Below, piece by piece: positions 37,504 to 45,469 of a stretch of 64,000 nucleotides of DNA; the first letter of the stretch is position 1; each line of letters opens with the position of its first letter. This DNA is from an uncultured Colwellia sp. (GTDB lineage Bacteria > Pseudomonadota > Gammaproteobacteria > Enterobacterales > Alteromonadaceae): positions 124,001-188,000 of the forward strand of contig CAJXQJ010000004.1 in NCBI GenBank assembly GCA_913058245.1. The letters are read 5' to 3'. A program made the translations under genes and the position numbers. The notes beneath the pieces were generated by a model. It was given only the letters and a program-made list of their open reading frames with translations. It did not search any database and had not been told where the DNA came from.

Positions 37504-38064
37504 CTAATCATGGACATTTATGTACATGGTTAATAAACCTGAGTCATCTTGTGGCACTGTATTTAATAGTTTGAAGTCGTGCTTAGAGTATAATTCAATT
37601 AACTTGTCATTATTTTCACATTCCAAAAAGACAACTCTTCCGCCAATTAGCTCTCGTGCTTGACTAAAAACTGAGTAAACCTCTTCAAGTATGCCACTTA
37701 ATGTAATGGGATTTTTATCAATACTAAAATTTTTACCAATTTGACCAATAAGAAAAGCTTGTACTCTTTCAGCTTTCTTATTAAAACCATCCAGACGCTT
37801 AACTTCACTTCTGGAAATATTGGCTCCTTCTAAAATAAGCTCTCGAATAGTTACGGAGAAATAGGCAAGAATAGCACCTGTTTTATTATCAAGAATTAGA
37901 CGAGTACGCGCATTACCTGTCCTCTCAAAATCAAAAGCTTGATTTAAAAGGAAATGTTCTACATCGGAATTTTGAGGGCATGAAAACGAGGAAAGGAGAC
38001 TTGTGGTCGATTGAATACCAAACTCTTCGACTAAGTCCCCAAGGCTGACAACTGTTGTGCTAAT
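37504..38064 (-). CDS. GNAT-type acetyltransferase toxin, probable AUU start
   Basis: A 186-residue GNAT acetyltransferase. The family-like run is SLLSSFSCPQNSDVEHFL, FERTGNARTRLIL, VQAFLIGQIGKNFS (acetyl-CoA loop), GGRVVFLECENNDKLIELY and GLLTMYINV. GNAT toxins of this group acetylate aminoacyl-tRNA. No ATG, GTG or TTG exists at the expected N-terminus. Alignment of STTVVSLGDLVEEFG with typical starts places the initiation codon at ATT 38062-38064, and AAAGG lies nine bases upstream. The gene overlaps the preceding antitoxin-like gene by 34 bp in the -1 frame. If AUU is not used, the gene has lost its start. Confidence 0.65.
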   Translation of the reverse strand: MSTTVVSLGDLVEEFGIQSTTSLLSSFSCPQNSDVEHFLLNQAFDFERTGNARTRLILDNKTGAILAYFSVTIRELILEGANISRSEVKRLDGFNKKAERVQAFLIGQIGKNFSIDKNPITLSGILEEVYSVFSQARELIGGRVVFLECENNDKLIELYSKHDFKLLNTVPQDDSGLLTMYINVHD

Positions 38065-38207
38065 AATGTGAGACCTTTCTTTTTATCGGCTTTATAATCA
38101 CGTTGTTTAACAACAACTTTAACAGGATTAGCTAAATCCTTCTTTACTTGCGCGATTGAATCGTTATCTGTAACTACAAAGCTCTTTTCAAAAGATGTAG
38201 TAGCCAT
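38031..38207 (-). CDS. Antitoxin-like small protein paired with GNAT toxin
   Basis: A 58-residue protein from the ATG at 38207 (perfect AGGAGG five bases upstream): MATTSFEKSFVVTDNDSIAQ and a Lys-rich C-terminal helix KADKKKGLTLLAQQLSAL. Short proteins with this FxKSFVVTD opening commonly precede GNAT toxins of type II toxin-antitoxin modules. It overlaps the acetyltransferase gene, as expected for a coupled pair. It probably neutralises the toxin and may bind the operon promoter. Confidence 0.65.
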   Translation of the reverse strand: MATTSFEKSFVVTDNDSIAQVKKDLANPVKVVVKQRDYKADKKKGLTLLAQQLSALGT

Positions 38208-38311
38208 ACACACCTCCTATAATTACTTATGTGTAGATCTTTAGTATAACAGAATTATCAGTCGTGTACACGACTTGAGATATTTGCTGTACTTGATAAA
38301 ACTAAAAAGCA

Positions 38312-38743
38312 TTATCTATTTTTCATCCAATTATCTATATCAATAGAACGCCAACCAACACTTCTACTACTTAGTGGTATTCGAGCAGGAAAATCTCCTT
38401 TTCGTTCCATACGCCATAGTGTAGTACGGCTCACTCCTACCAATTGGGTTACTTCATCTAACCTTAATATTCTTTCTTGGTTTTTATTCTCAGGCTTCTT
38501 AGCCTGCTTTATTGGTTCACTTATATGGTTCAACATATATTCAAGAAGCATGTAACCAAAGAACTCAATCTCAGCATTTGGGAGTGTTATATAACCAATT
38601 TTATTTTGAGTAATAAGTTGTTGAATACTTTTTAGTGGGCAACGTAAAAATAATGAGGCTTCTTGCGTTGTTAGACGCTGATATAACCCTAATCCCATAT
38701 TGTCAGATATTTCGCATAGTTGCGGTGAAAATGCTTGTTCCAT
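38312..38743 (-). CDS. AlpA/excisionase-type DNA-binding regulator
   Basis: A 143-residue protein with two predicted winged-helix parts. The N-terminal half (YQRLTTQEASLFLRCPLKSI) resembles an excisionase helix-turn-helix. The C-terminal half (ILRLDEVTQLVGVSRTTLWR, then GDFPARIPLSSRSVGWRSID) is a clear AlpA domain. AlpA proteins regulate integrases and excision of phage-like islands. There is no good ribosome site for the ATG at 38743; an internal ATG at 38695 is possible. It fits a role in mobility of module 4. Confidence 0.82.
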   Translation of the reverse strand: MEQAFSPQLCEISDNMGLGLYQRLTTQEASLFLRCPLKSIQQLITQNKIGYITLPNAEIEFFGYMLLEYMLNHISEPIKQAKKPENKNQERILRLDEVTQLVGVSRTTLWRMERKGDFPARIPLSSRSVGWRSIDIDNWMKNR

Positions 38744-38830
38744 ATATGATTAAGGTAGTGTTTTTCTGATTGAAAATCAAAGCAATCAGGCACAAAATTA
38801 CTAGTACGTTACTTTTGCTGGTGTATTACT

Positions 38831-39226
38831 TTGGAAGCTCACTTTTACCACCCTATAAATGATTCCCTTGAAGAAAAAGCTAAAGCTTATTCTAAAGCTT
38901 ATAAGGCTTGGCAAAATATTGAAGCTAGCTTTCATTTTCATGATCAACAAGGTTGGACAGACCGATTAGGTTCTCAAGAAGATCTTCAAACAGCAATGAA
39001 AATAACTCAAACAACACTTGATATGGCTGTCGAATCCTTTTCAATTGAAGAGTTTCATTCTTTAACTCAAAAAGGCTTAGTTGCAAGTGATGAACTAACA
39101 CTTATAGAATCACACCTTCACAAGAATCAAGCTACAAATGGGTCAATAATAGAGCTTAGAAAAAAAGAAATTCGTGAGAGTAGAAATAAAAACTCTAATA
39201 ATCATGATATTGGCAAAGACATCTAA
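38831..39226 (+). CDS. Hypothetical helical protein
   Basis: A 131-residue frame opened by TTG at 38831 (no in-frame ATG near the start, no strong ribosome site). The chain is polar and helical, with EKAKAYSKAYKAWQNIEASF near the N-terminus and a basic, Asn-rich C-terminus. It is divergent from the AlpA gene and convergent with the N-oxygenase operon. No family recognised; possibly an accessory mobility gene. Confidence 0.5.
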   Translation: MEAHFYHPINDSLEEKAKAYSKAYKAWQNIEASFHFHDQQGWTDRLGSQEDLQTAMKITQTTLDMAVESFSIEEFHSLTQKGLVASDELTLIESHLHKNQATNGSIIELRKKEIRESRNKNSNNHDIGKDI

Positions 39227-39258
39227 CTTTAATTCCTATATCTAATAATGAAGTAAAG

Positions 39259-40482
39259 TTAACTCTTATTAGATCCTAAAGATTCTATAATTCTCTTATT
39301 TCTACTTGGTGAAGTTATGAAATTGGAGTCTGTGACGCCATGACTTATAATATTATTGGACTGGAGCCACATAGAACTATTTGTTGATACTTTAAATTCA
39401 TAATTTTCTGTAATATCATTTTGTTTCAAGATTGATGTAAGGTTGTCACTTAAAATATCTGAATGAACCCCACTACTAAACCCTGTGCAAATGATCGCAA
39501 GACTAGAATACAGACAAGCCTTTTCTTTTCCCTCTTTTTTAAAATTAATATTTAGTAAACCATCAACTTCACCTATGCTGTTAACTGTTGAATTAGTTAT
39601 TACTTCAAATAACTTATCTTCTCGATTACTCCAATAGAATACATCTTCAAACAATTCTTCAGAAAAACTAGGATCAACTCCATTTACCAATGGCTTTTCC
39701 TTGTTTCTTAAAGTGTTTTTTAAATTATCACATTCTGCAAAGTGTTTCTGAGAGCCAATATCTGTAAAAGCCACTCCTCTAAAAGGACTATTATCTATAT
39801 CATTTATAGAAGCTGCTTTCGTTATCCAAGTTATTTTATTCACACATGTATTGTTAATTAGGTAGCTAATAATTTCAGCTGAAGATTGACCACTTCCAAT
39901 TACTACAACGTCATCCAAATTCAACGGTGAAATAATTTTATGCATAAAATCTGATGCCAATATAACTTTACTACTTTTGGGGTAATTGAATATTGGAATG
40001 TACTTCTTCCCCACCCCTAAAACTATGTTTTGAGCAAATTCCAATACCTCTTCACCATCAATATCTGAACTGATTTCAAAAAGTGATTTTTCTATATTAA
40101 AGTCTATATTAATTATTTTCCGACCAAATTCAATAAAAGGAATTTGTCTTGCTGACCAATTTAAATAATCCTCAAATTCACTACGACGCGGCCTTTTGAT
40201 TCCTGAAATTAAGAACTCTTGTAACTTTCCCTTATCTTTCATGTAATTTAAAAAACTAAACCTACTAGTAGGCTCTACAGGAGAAACTAAATCCCAAACA
40301 TAATCACTTAACATAGTTGCATTTGGCAAAATTTGACCACTATGCCAAGTGATCCTCTCATTTGCCTCTATGAAAGCTAATTCCTGATTAGAAATAATTC
40401 CTTTTTCAGCTATCAAACAGGCAAGACTTAAATTAGACGGGCCTACACCTATCCCCATTAATTTATATATATTCTTCTTCAT
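39259..40482 (-). CDS. FAD-dependent N-monooxygenase of the lysine/ornithine hydroxylase (IucD/PvdA) family
   Basis: A 407-residue flavoprotein. The FAD motif GVGPSNLSLACL lies at residues 12-23; the family substrate/flavin region MLSDYVWDLVSPVEPTSRFS follows near 57; the NADPH motif VIGSGQSSAEI is near 194; and the late ICTGFSSGV corresponds to the ATGY segment. These enzymes N-hydroxylate the side-chain amine of lysine, ornithine or diamines. No siderophore synthetase is nearby. It is the last gene of a five-gene operon and overlaps the previous gene by 20 bp. The substrate is unknown. Confidence 0.85.
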   Translation of the reverse strand: MKKNIYKLMGIGVGPSNLSLACLIAEKGIISNQELAFIEANERITWHSGQILPNATMLSDYVWDLVSPVEPTSRFSFLNYMKDKGKLQEFLISGIKRPRRSEFEDYLNWSARQIPFIEFGRKIINIDFNIEKSLFEISSDIDGEEVLEFAQNIVLGVGKKYIPIFNYPKSSKVILASDFMHKIISPLNLDDVVVIGSGQSSAEIISYLINNTCVNKITWITKAASINDIDNSPFRGVAFTDIGSQKHFAECDNLKNTLRNKEKPLVNGVDPSFSEELFEDVFYWSNREDKLFEVITNSTVNSIGEVDGLLNINFKKEGKEKACLYSSLAIICTGFSSGVHSDILSDNLTSILKQNDITENYEFKVSTNSSMWLQSNNIISHGVTDSNFITSPSRNKRIIESLGSNKS

Positions 40483-41191
40483 AATCCCAAAATTCTAATA
40501 AACTGAGAACCTTATTTCGTATTAAGATTTTTTTTTGTCCAATTCTTTGTCCAATACACAGGTTCATTACACTACAATCAAAAAATTCATCCCAAGTTTG
40601 CTGAAAGCAATTATTAACTAATGTAGAAAAATTTGAAGATTTCCTTTTTTTGTCTTTAGCAAAAAAAATACCATAATCACAGCTAAGCAATTGCTCTTTC
40701 TCCGATAGGTTAGCATCAAAAAATAAATTACTACCTTTAACTAAAATTAACCCTTTAACTTTTGAAGAGCTACTATTAAGAGCGATATTTTTGCGTAGAG
40801 ACTTTATACTCTCTCTATCTTTATACATTGTTGTTGCTGAATCAACATTGGTAGCAAAAGTAAAATACCCATCATCAAAACAACTTGCACTAATACTTTC
40901 ACGAGTAGAACTAAAAAACTTTTTTAGTTTAGGCATCCCCCCCATAAGAGTATCTCTGTACCCTATCGAAAAAAATAGCTTATTTAAGTTTTTGTACATA
41001 TTCTTATTCTTAAGTTTGCTCTGAATAAAACTTATCTCTTCCATGGAAATATCTGTAGAACAAAGCTCTATTTGACGATAGAGATTTTTTATAAAATGCA
41101 CATTAACTAGACCATCGATTATCAGCCTTGCAGCATATTCTGAATTGTTACATAAAAATCTAAATGATTCTTGATGGATATATATTCTCAT
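40463..41191 (-). CDS. Unknown protein in N-oxygenase operon
   Basis: A 242-residue soluble protein, lysine- and serine-rich, without signal peptide or membrane segment. No motif is recognised. Cys residues at positions 14, 43, 104 and in the C-terminal VMNLCIGQRIGQ stand out but form no known site. Its 3' end overlaps the FAD monooxygenase gene, and it lies 10 bp after the membrane-protein gene, so it is certainly co-transcribed. A tailoring enzyme or carrier for the operon's product is possible but unsupported. Confidence 0.75.
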   Translation of the reverse strand: MRIYIHQESFRFLCNNSEYAARLIIDGLVNVHFIKNLYRQIELCSTDISMEEISFIQSKLKNKNMYKNLNKLFFSIGYRDTLMGGMPKLKKFFSSTRESISASCFDDGYFTFATNVDSATTMYKDRESIKSLRKNIALNSSSSKVKGLILVKGSNLFFDANLSEKEQLLSCDYGIFFAKDKKRKSSNFSTLVNNCFQQTWDEFFDCSVMNLCIGQRIGQKKILIRNKVLSLLEFWDYEEEYI

Positions 41192-41201
41192 AATGCCCTC
41201 T

Positions 41202-41681
41202 CTATAATGAATATATAAGACCTAATACAAAAATGATTAGACCTACAAAACAACACACCTCCGTTAAAAAAAGTGCTATTAAATACTTCTGAGTTCTAGT
41301 TGAAACAACCTTTGTAGTATCACGAATGTAACTTTGAATACTTTTATCACTTTTTGAATGCGCACCAATAATATCCAAGCTTTTCAGACACATAACAGTC
41401 GAAATCATTACACCTATTGAACTGAAAATTACAGGAATTCTCAAATAATCAAAAAACGGAACTGAATCCTCAATGTTATTAGTACCAATCAAAATAGCTA
41501 GTATAGTTACCAATAAAGCGTTAAAGGTAAGTAAAACAGAAGTTTTGTTATCTATAACGTCTAGATGCCCATGTAATGTATCAACAAGAGCTTTATTTTG
41601 ACTGTCAGCATTAGCTATTAAAGTGTGATGCCTTAATTCTATGTCATACTCAACTTTTCTTAGAGACGAAAGAGAAAACAT
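41202..41681 (-). CDS. Pycsar-effector-like membrane protein (PycTM-type)
   Basis: A 159-residue protein with a cytoplasmic N-terminal helix, then a membrane region opened by HLDVIDNKTSVLLTFNALLV, a second segment (RIPVIFSSIGVMISTVMCL) and a C-terminal pair of segments. The D-x-K-x-x-x-LLTFN entry into the first segment resembles the PycTM effector domain of Pycsar and related nucleotide-gated defence systems. No cyclase is seen here, so the similarity may only reflect a shared membrane fold. It sits in the middle of the N-oxygenase operon, 13 bp after the cyclase-family gene. Confidence 0.7.
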   Translation of the reverse strand: MFSLSSLRKVEYDIELRHHTLIANADSQNKALVDTLHGHLDVIDNKTSVLLTFNALLVTILAILIGTNNIEDSVPFFDYLRIPVIFSSIGVMISTVMCLKSLDIIGAHSKSDKSIQSYIRDTTKVVSTRTQKYLIALFLTEVCCFVGLIIFVLGLIYSL

Positions 41682-41694
41682 ATTTATATACCTA

Positions 41695-42324
41695 TTACTT
41701 AATCAAAACAGCGCGAACAGGTGAACCATCACCTTCAAAAATCTTTAATGGTAAAGCATAAAGTTGATATTCTCCTTCGTCAGCAAACTCTAAGTTTGTC
41801 GCTTCCAATATAATCACTTCATTGCCAAGTAATGTTCTATGAGCTGGATAATCTTCATCTCCATATTTATCTACACTCAAATAGTCGATACCAACCAAAT
41901 TTATTTCTCTTTTTACTATTTCTTCAGCGCCATCTTTAGAAATGTAAACATGATTTTCATCGAACTGACCTTTTACGAAACCTTTAGAGTGGCGTGTTTT
42001 GATTAACAAATTTTTACAATCTCCAAGCTCAACCTGCTTAATGAAGTTTGCATCTATAATATTCGCATCAAACTTTACGACTTTAGTTGACCCCATGAAT
42101 CTACCCAGTTCGATATCATCAAGAGTTTTTCCTTCAAGAAAAAAGTGTCTTGGAGCATCAACATGGGTCAAAAAGTGACTTGTCCAACCATCTAGTTTAG
42201 TAATCTTACAAGGGCAACCGCCTTCTATTTCGCATAATGTAGACATCGAAATATCATCATCACCAGGGTATACAAGTGCATCATTATTTATACTTCTGGA
42301 AATATCGATTATATTTTTATTCAT
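41695..42324 (-). CDS. Cyclase-family metal hydrolase (kynurenine formamidase-like)
   Basis: A 209-residue protein of the Cyclase/KynB family (PF04199). It starts with the family-like IIDISRSINNDALVYPGDD; the zinc-binding motif HVDAPRHF (HxDxPxH) lies near residue 54 and the C-terminal half has LLIKTRHS and GIDYLSVDKYG. Members hydrolyse N-formylkynurenine or related amides. No tryptophan-pathway genes are near, so it probably cleaves or cyclises an intermediate made by the N-oxygenases of this operon. It overlaps the upstream YqcI/YcgG-like gene by 8 bp. Confidence 0.85.
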   Translation of the reverse strand: MNKNIIDISRSINNDALVYPGDDDISMSTLCEIEGGCPCKITKLDGWTSHFLTHVDAPRHFFLEGKTLDDIELGRFMGSTKVVKFDANIIDANFIKQVELGDCKNLLIKTRHSKGFVKGQFDENHVYISKDGAEEIVKREINLVGIDYLSVDKYGDEDYPAHRTLLGNEVIILEATNLEFADEGEYQLYALPLKIFEGDGSPVRAVLIK

Positions 42325-43081
42325 TTGAACCTCTATTTATTAAGTTAGTAAATGGGCATGACCACTCTGCGTCACTATGATCTCTTCCTGAGTATTGCTT
42401 AGCTTCAGAAATTTCTTTTGAACCAACCATCATCGGGTTATACGAATTCTGAATTTTCATATCTCTTTTTCGTATCTTCTTCTTCATTGAATCAAACTTT
42501 CCTTCCTCTCTTAAATTTGAAAATTGAGTGTGAGCATTGAAAACTAAAGCTGGCCAAATAAATCGCCTCGACCATCTAGATGAGCAGGGATGCATTCCAA
42601 TCACAAAATACGCCTTGCCGTTTATAGAGAAACCAAAGTTAGGATTGTTAGGATCATCCGATACACTTTCATCCCATTTATTACCCAACATGCAATCAAT
42701 ATTGTTAATGGATTTCAATTGCTTCCATAATGAACTCTCAAATTCTATTTCGTTGGTTGGTTCCCAATTAAGAAAAATAGCAACATATGTAGCAAACACT
42801 GAAGATTCTTCATTACGCTCTTCTTCAAAAAAGGACAGGGCGTTTATTATTTGCTGAGCATTTTCAGTTACACTTTCACTTTCATATACCCCAAGGCGAA
42901 ATAAGTTTCGACTCACAGCTCCATGAGCGCCTAAGCAAGGAAAGTGAGGGTGTTTAACCATACTTCTGAAAAGTTCTGCTGCATATGATTCAACTTTACT
43001 GGGCTGATCTTGCGTTAACACACTCACAAACTCGCTTTCTATAAATTTTCCGTATGTTACAGGCATAAAATTAACTTTCAT
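42317..43081 (-). CDS. YqcI/YcgG family protein, probable heme-dependent N-oxygenase
   Basis: A 254-residue protein with the YqcI/YcgG signature region KHPHFPCLGAHGAVSRNLFR near residue 38 and the later YFVIGMHPCSSRWSRRFIWP. Characterised relatives (GntA of guanitoxin and DcsA of D-cycloserine synthesis) are heme-dependent enzymes that N-hydroxylate guanidino groups. It is the first gene of a five-gene operon that also holds a flavin N-monooxygenase. Cytoplasmic. The substrate, perhaps arginine or a guanidine, is inferred from the family. Confidence 0.8.
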   Translation of the reverse strand: MKVNFMPVTYGKFIESEFVSVLTQDQPSKVESYAAELFRSMVKHPHFPCLGAHGAVSRNLFRLGVYESESVTENAQQIINALSFFEEERNEESSVFATYVAIFLNWEPTNEIEFESSLWKQLKSINNIDCMLGNKWDESVSDDPNNPNFGFSINGKAYFVIGMHPCSSRWSRRFIWPALVFNAHTQFSNLREEGKFDSMKKKIRKRDMKIQNSYNPMMVGSKEISEAKQYSGRDHSDAEWSCPFTNLINRGSNE

Positions 43082-43180
43082 TTTTTAATTAATTTATTTA
43101 TAATTAATTTATATCGTACAATTATTATGCATGTCAAGATCAAATATTAAGCATATATAAAATAATTAAGAGTTAATTAA
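43082..43180. promoter_or_regulatory. Divergent promoter region with direct repeats
   Basis: The 99-bp gap between the N-oxygenase operon and the XRE regulator holds two copies of AATTAATTTAT (43087-43097 and 43102-43112), 15 bp apart, plus GTTAATTAA next to the regulator start. These are good candidates for XRE-regulator half-sites controlling both directions. Confidence 0.5.
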
Positions 43181-44074
43181 ATGCAAGTTAGATTTTCAGA
43201 AACGCTTAATAGGCTAATAACCGATCCTAAAAACAAACACACTAAGTCAAAATTGGCAGAGGCTATTGGTGTATCCCCTAGTGCCATTAGCCAATATTTA
43301 ACACAAGTTTCTAGCCCCAAATTTGAGGTGCTAGCAAGGATTGCAGAAGAACTAAATGTTTCTATTGATTATCTTATTTTTGGCGAAGAACGAACTTTAC
43401 CTTCATCGAGGGAAGAGGAATACTTTTCCTTACGATTAGAGAAACTTTTAAATGCGCAAGATAATAATAATAATATTAGAAAGTGGTTGTATGAAAAATT
43501 TACTGACGATATTTGTTCAAGAATAGAGTTAACAACCAACGAACTTTTATCACAAAAAGATAAATTAGTAGTTAATTCTCAATTAGGCTTTTTGAATAAT
43601 GACGATATTAGTAAGATAGAGTCCATTGCTATTTGTGCAAAGATTATGAGTAATACATTATTTTACAATGTAACTACAAATGATGATGGAGAATTTATAC
43701 CCGGTATGTTTGCTGATATTGTGGTTAGACGATTGTTGAGTGGAATAAACTATCACTATGTTGTCCCTTCTGAGTTATCTAAATTAGCAAATGCAATGGT
43801 ACAGATATTCAACCGATTAGGCGGTCAAGACTTTTCTGAACAAATCCAAGTAGACTTCAATGATAGTAGTTTACTTGTTTGCGGATTCTTTATTTACAAA
43901 TTACCGGAAGACTTTACATTAAAAATATCATCAAGATTATCTCGAAAAATCAACAATTATGTTGTAGATAATTATATAGGTTTTACAGCCTCACCTAATG
44001 CTAGCGTAGATGGTGATATGTTTTTAGATAAGCTTCATTTAAAAAAAGCCATACATTTTTTTGATTTAATATAG
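43181..44074 (+). CDS. XRE family regulator with C-terminal sensor-like domain
   Basis: A 297-residue protein. The N-terminal helix-turn-helix spans about residues 20-65 (SKLAEAIGVSPSAISQYLTQ then ARIAEELNVSIDYLIFG). The remaining 220 residues form an unrecognised domain that may sense a metabolite or protein. It is divergently transcribed from the five-gene N-oxygenase operon, the usual arrangement for a dedicated regulator. Ribosome site AAGAG is weak. It is followed by an 8-bp tandem repeat. Confidence 0.85.
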   Translation: MQVRFSETLNRLITDPKNKHTKSKLAEAIGVSPSAISQYLTQVSSPKFEVLARIAEELNVSIDYLIFGEERTLPSSREEEYFSLRLEKLLNAQDNNNNIRKWLYEKFTDDICSRIELTTNELLSQKDKLVVNSQLGFLNNDDISKIESIAICAKIMSNTLFYNVTTNDDGEFIPGMFADIVVRRLLSGINYHYVVPSELSKLANAMVQIFNRLGGQDFSEQIQVDFNDSSLLVCGFFIYKLPEDFTLKISSRLSRKINNYVVDNYIGFTASPNASVDGDMFLDKLHLKKAIHFFDLI

Positions 44075-44083
44075 ATATTTCAT

Positions 44084-44115
44084 ATTTTTATATTTTTATA
44101 TTTTTATATTTTTAT
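44084..44115. repeat. Four perfect tandem copies of ATTTTTAT
   Basis: An 8-bp unit repeated four times immediately after the XRE gene stop. Such microsatellites are prone to slippage, but this one is outside coding sequence. It may mark a former recombination boundary between the operon and the recombinase pseudogene. Confidence 0.9.
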
Positions 44116-44151
44116 ATAAGAAATATCAATCAAAATACACCATAGGCAACA

Positions 44152-45045
44152 TTAAAAATTCAATGGATGCTTATTCACCTGTCTATGAAGATGATTTACA
44201 GATGCACTTAAGTATTTCTCTGTCGTACTAATATCACTATGTCACATCATTTTTGATAGTGCATACAGATCACAACCTCACTCAAGCATCAGAGTTGCAA
44301 AGGTTCTACGTAGCTTATGGGCGTAAAATGAAATTCAGCTATATTGCTTTTACTTGGTTATATACCTTCTCAGCGAGTTATAACACATGCCTGAATCGCT
44401 TTTGCTAGAAGTAAAAAAGTAGATGCACTTTTTATTTAATCTAATACGGTGCTCTAAGTAATTTTCTAGCGAATGGATTAATGAAATAGGCATAGGAATT
44501 ATTCTATCTTTTGCTCACTTTCCTTGTTGAACAAATAAGGTTCTATTCGCTAAGTCGATATCCGGCATTTTAAGCATTCTTAATTCTGAGAAACGAATAC
44601 CTGTATAAATAAAAGTTGAGATAATCGCGACTCACCTCGCTTTGTAAAATTGATATTGCGTAGGCATATTTCTAGTGTATTCAATCAAATTTGAGGCTTG
44701 ATCTTGGGGTAATCATTTCATAGACCTTTTGGGTATTCTAGGCTTTGGAATTCCGAGTATTGGGTTTACTTCAATGATTTTTTCATTCACACACCATTTT
44801 AAGAAAAGGCTTAATGAACACATATGGTTTTTAATTGTTTTTGGTGCCCATTTTCTATCAATTTTTCCGTGAATAATGAAGCTTTCGATAAAGTCCCTGT
44901 TCAGTTCTTCAATATACTGGATAGGCTTATATTTTAATAACAATCAAAATTCGTTTTTAAGGCTTGTTATTGTTCGAGGCGAATAACCGCTAAATATTTC
45001 TGAGTACACGAGAAACTTTTTATGAAGTTCCACAATATTTTTCAT
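44152..45045 (-). pseudogene. Full-length tyrosine recombinase interrupted by seven TGA and one TAA, frame intact
   Basis: From ATG 45045 to TAA 44152 there are 298 codons with no frameshift. The core-binding domain reads WAPKTIKNHMCSLSLFLKW. The catalytic domain keeps Arg (YTGIRFSEL), HKLRRTF, the second His (HSDISTT) and the nucleophile Tyr (EKYLSAS). In-frame TGA lie at 44944, 44713, 44632, 44515, 44335, 44278 and 44242, and TAA at 44350 (lowest coordinate of each). At 44515 (GK*AKDR), 44335 (YS*ISFY), 44278 (MLE*GCD) and 44242 (MM*HSD) relatives normally have Gly. Probably inactive in this host. Confidence 0.85.
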
Positions 45046-45069
45046 AGCAAAAAAATAACAAAATAAAAA

Positions 45070-45304
45070 GTCAGTAGTCATCGGGCTATACCCGAGTATC
45101 ACTGGCTCTCATTTTTGCTAACTTTTATAGTCGTTTTTTGGCTTTGTATTCATACAAATGGTTGCGGGGACAGGAATTGAACCTGTGGTCTACGGGTTAT
45201 GAGACCTAAAGGTGTCGAAATACTCTATGTTTTTCCGCTTTAATTAGCCCAAAATTAACGATAAATCCATTGTTTTCAAAATGATAGTCAGTGACCATCG
45301 GGTA
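45070..45304. repeat. Three related CAGTGA..TCGGGTA sites flanking a tRNA fragment
   Basis: GTCAGTAGTCATCGGGCTA at 45070 and GTCAGTGACCATCGGGTAA at 45287 are direct copies. CCAGTGATACTCGGGTATA on the minus strand at 45086-45105 is an inverted copy, making an imperfect palindrome (45072-45104) with the first. Placement beside the recombinase and around a tRNA 3' fragment suggests arm- or core-type integrase sites. Confidence 0.55.
45159..45204 (-). other. 3' fragment of an initiator-type tRNA-Met, probable attachment site
   Basis: On the minus strand the sequence runs CTCATAACCCGTAGACC, then ACAGGTTCAATTCCTGT (a perfect T arm), then CCCCGCAACCA. It matches the last half of tRNA-fMet from the CAU anticodon loop to the CCA end. 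The 5' half, including the complementary GCGGGG of the acceptor stem, is absent. Such 3' halves are left when elements integrate into tRNA genes. It lies 110 bp upstream of the recombinase start. Confidence 0.7.
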
Positions 45305-45469
45305 AATACATGTTATTGAAAAATTCACTATCGTCAAATTTAAAAATATCCACCCTGATTCTAACATTCTAGAAACCAGTTTTATTTACAATTCGAAAAG
45401 TGTAGTTTAGAGAATGGTGAGTAATTCATCCTGCACGGTGTATTTGGCCTCTGTTAATAGGAGCGTGCA

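Noticed and set aside
38031..38041. Programmed -1 frameshift on GGGG joining the antitoxin-like and GNAT frames
   Set aside because: It would also explain the missing start, but GNAT family members begin with the residues encoded upstream of the slip site in the GNAT frame, and an ATT with a ribosome site lies exactly there.
39259..43081. A Pycsar or CBASS defence locus
   Set aside because: The membrane protein resembles PycTM, but no nucleotide cyclase or CD-NTase gene is present; the neighbours are metabolic enzymes.
44084..44115. Phase-variation repeat for the XRE regulator
   Set aside because: The 8-bp repeats lie after the stop codon and cannot shift the reading frame.
44152..45045. 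UGA read as Trp (mycoplasma-type code) in the recombinase
   Set aside because: Trp is not plausible at GKxAKDR, MLExGCD or MMxHSD; Gly fits these sites.
45159..45204. A functional tRNA-Met gene
   Set aside because: The 5' half is missing: no GCGGGG acceptor partner or D arm occurs upstream.
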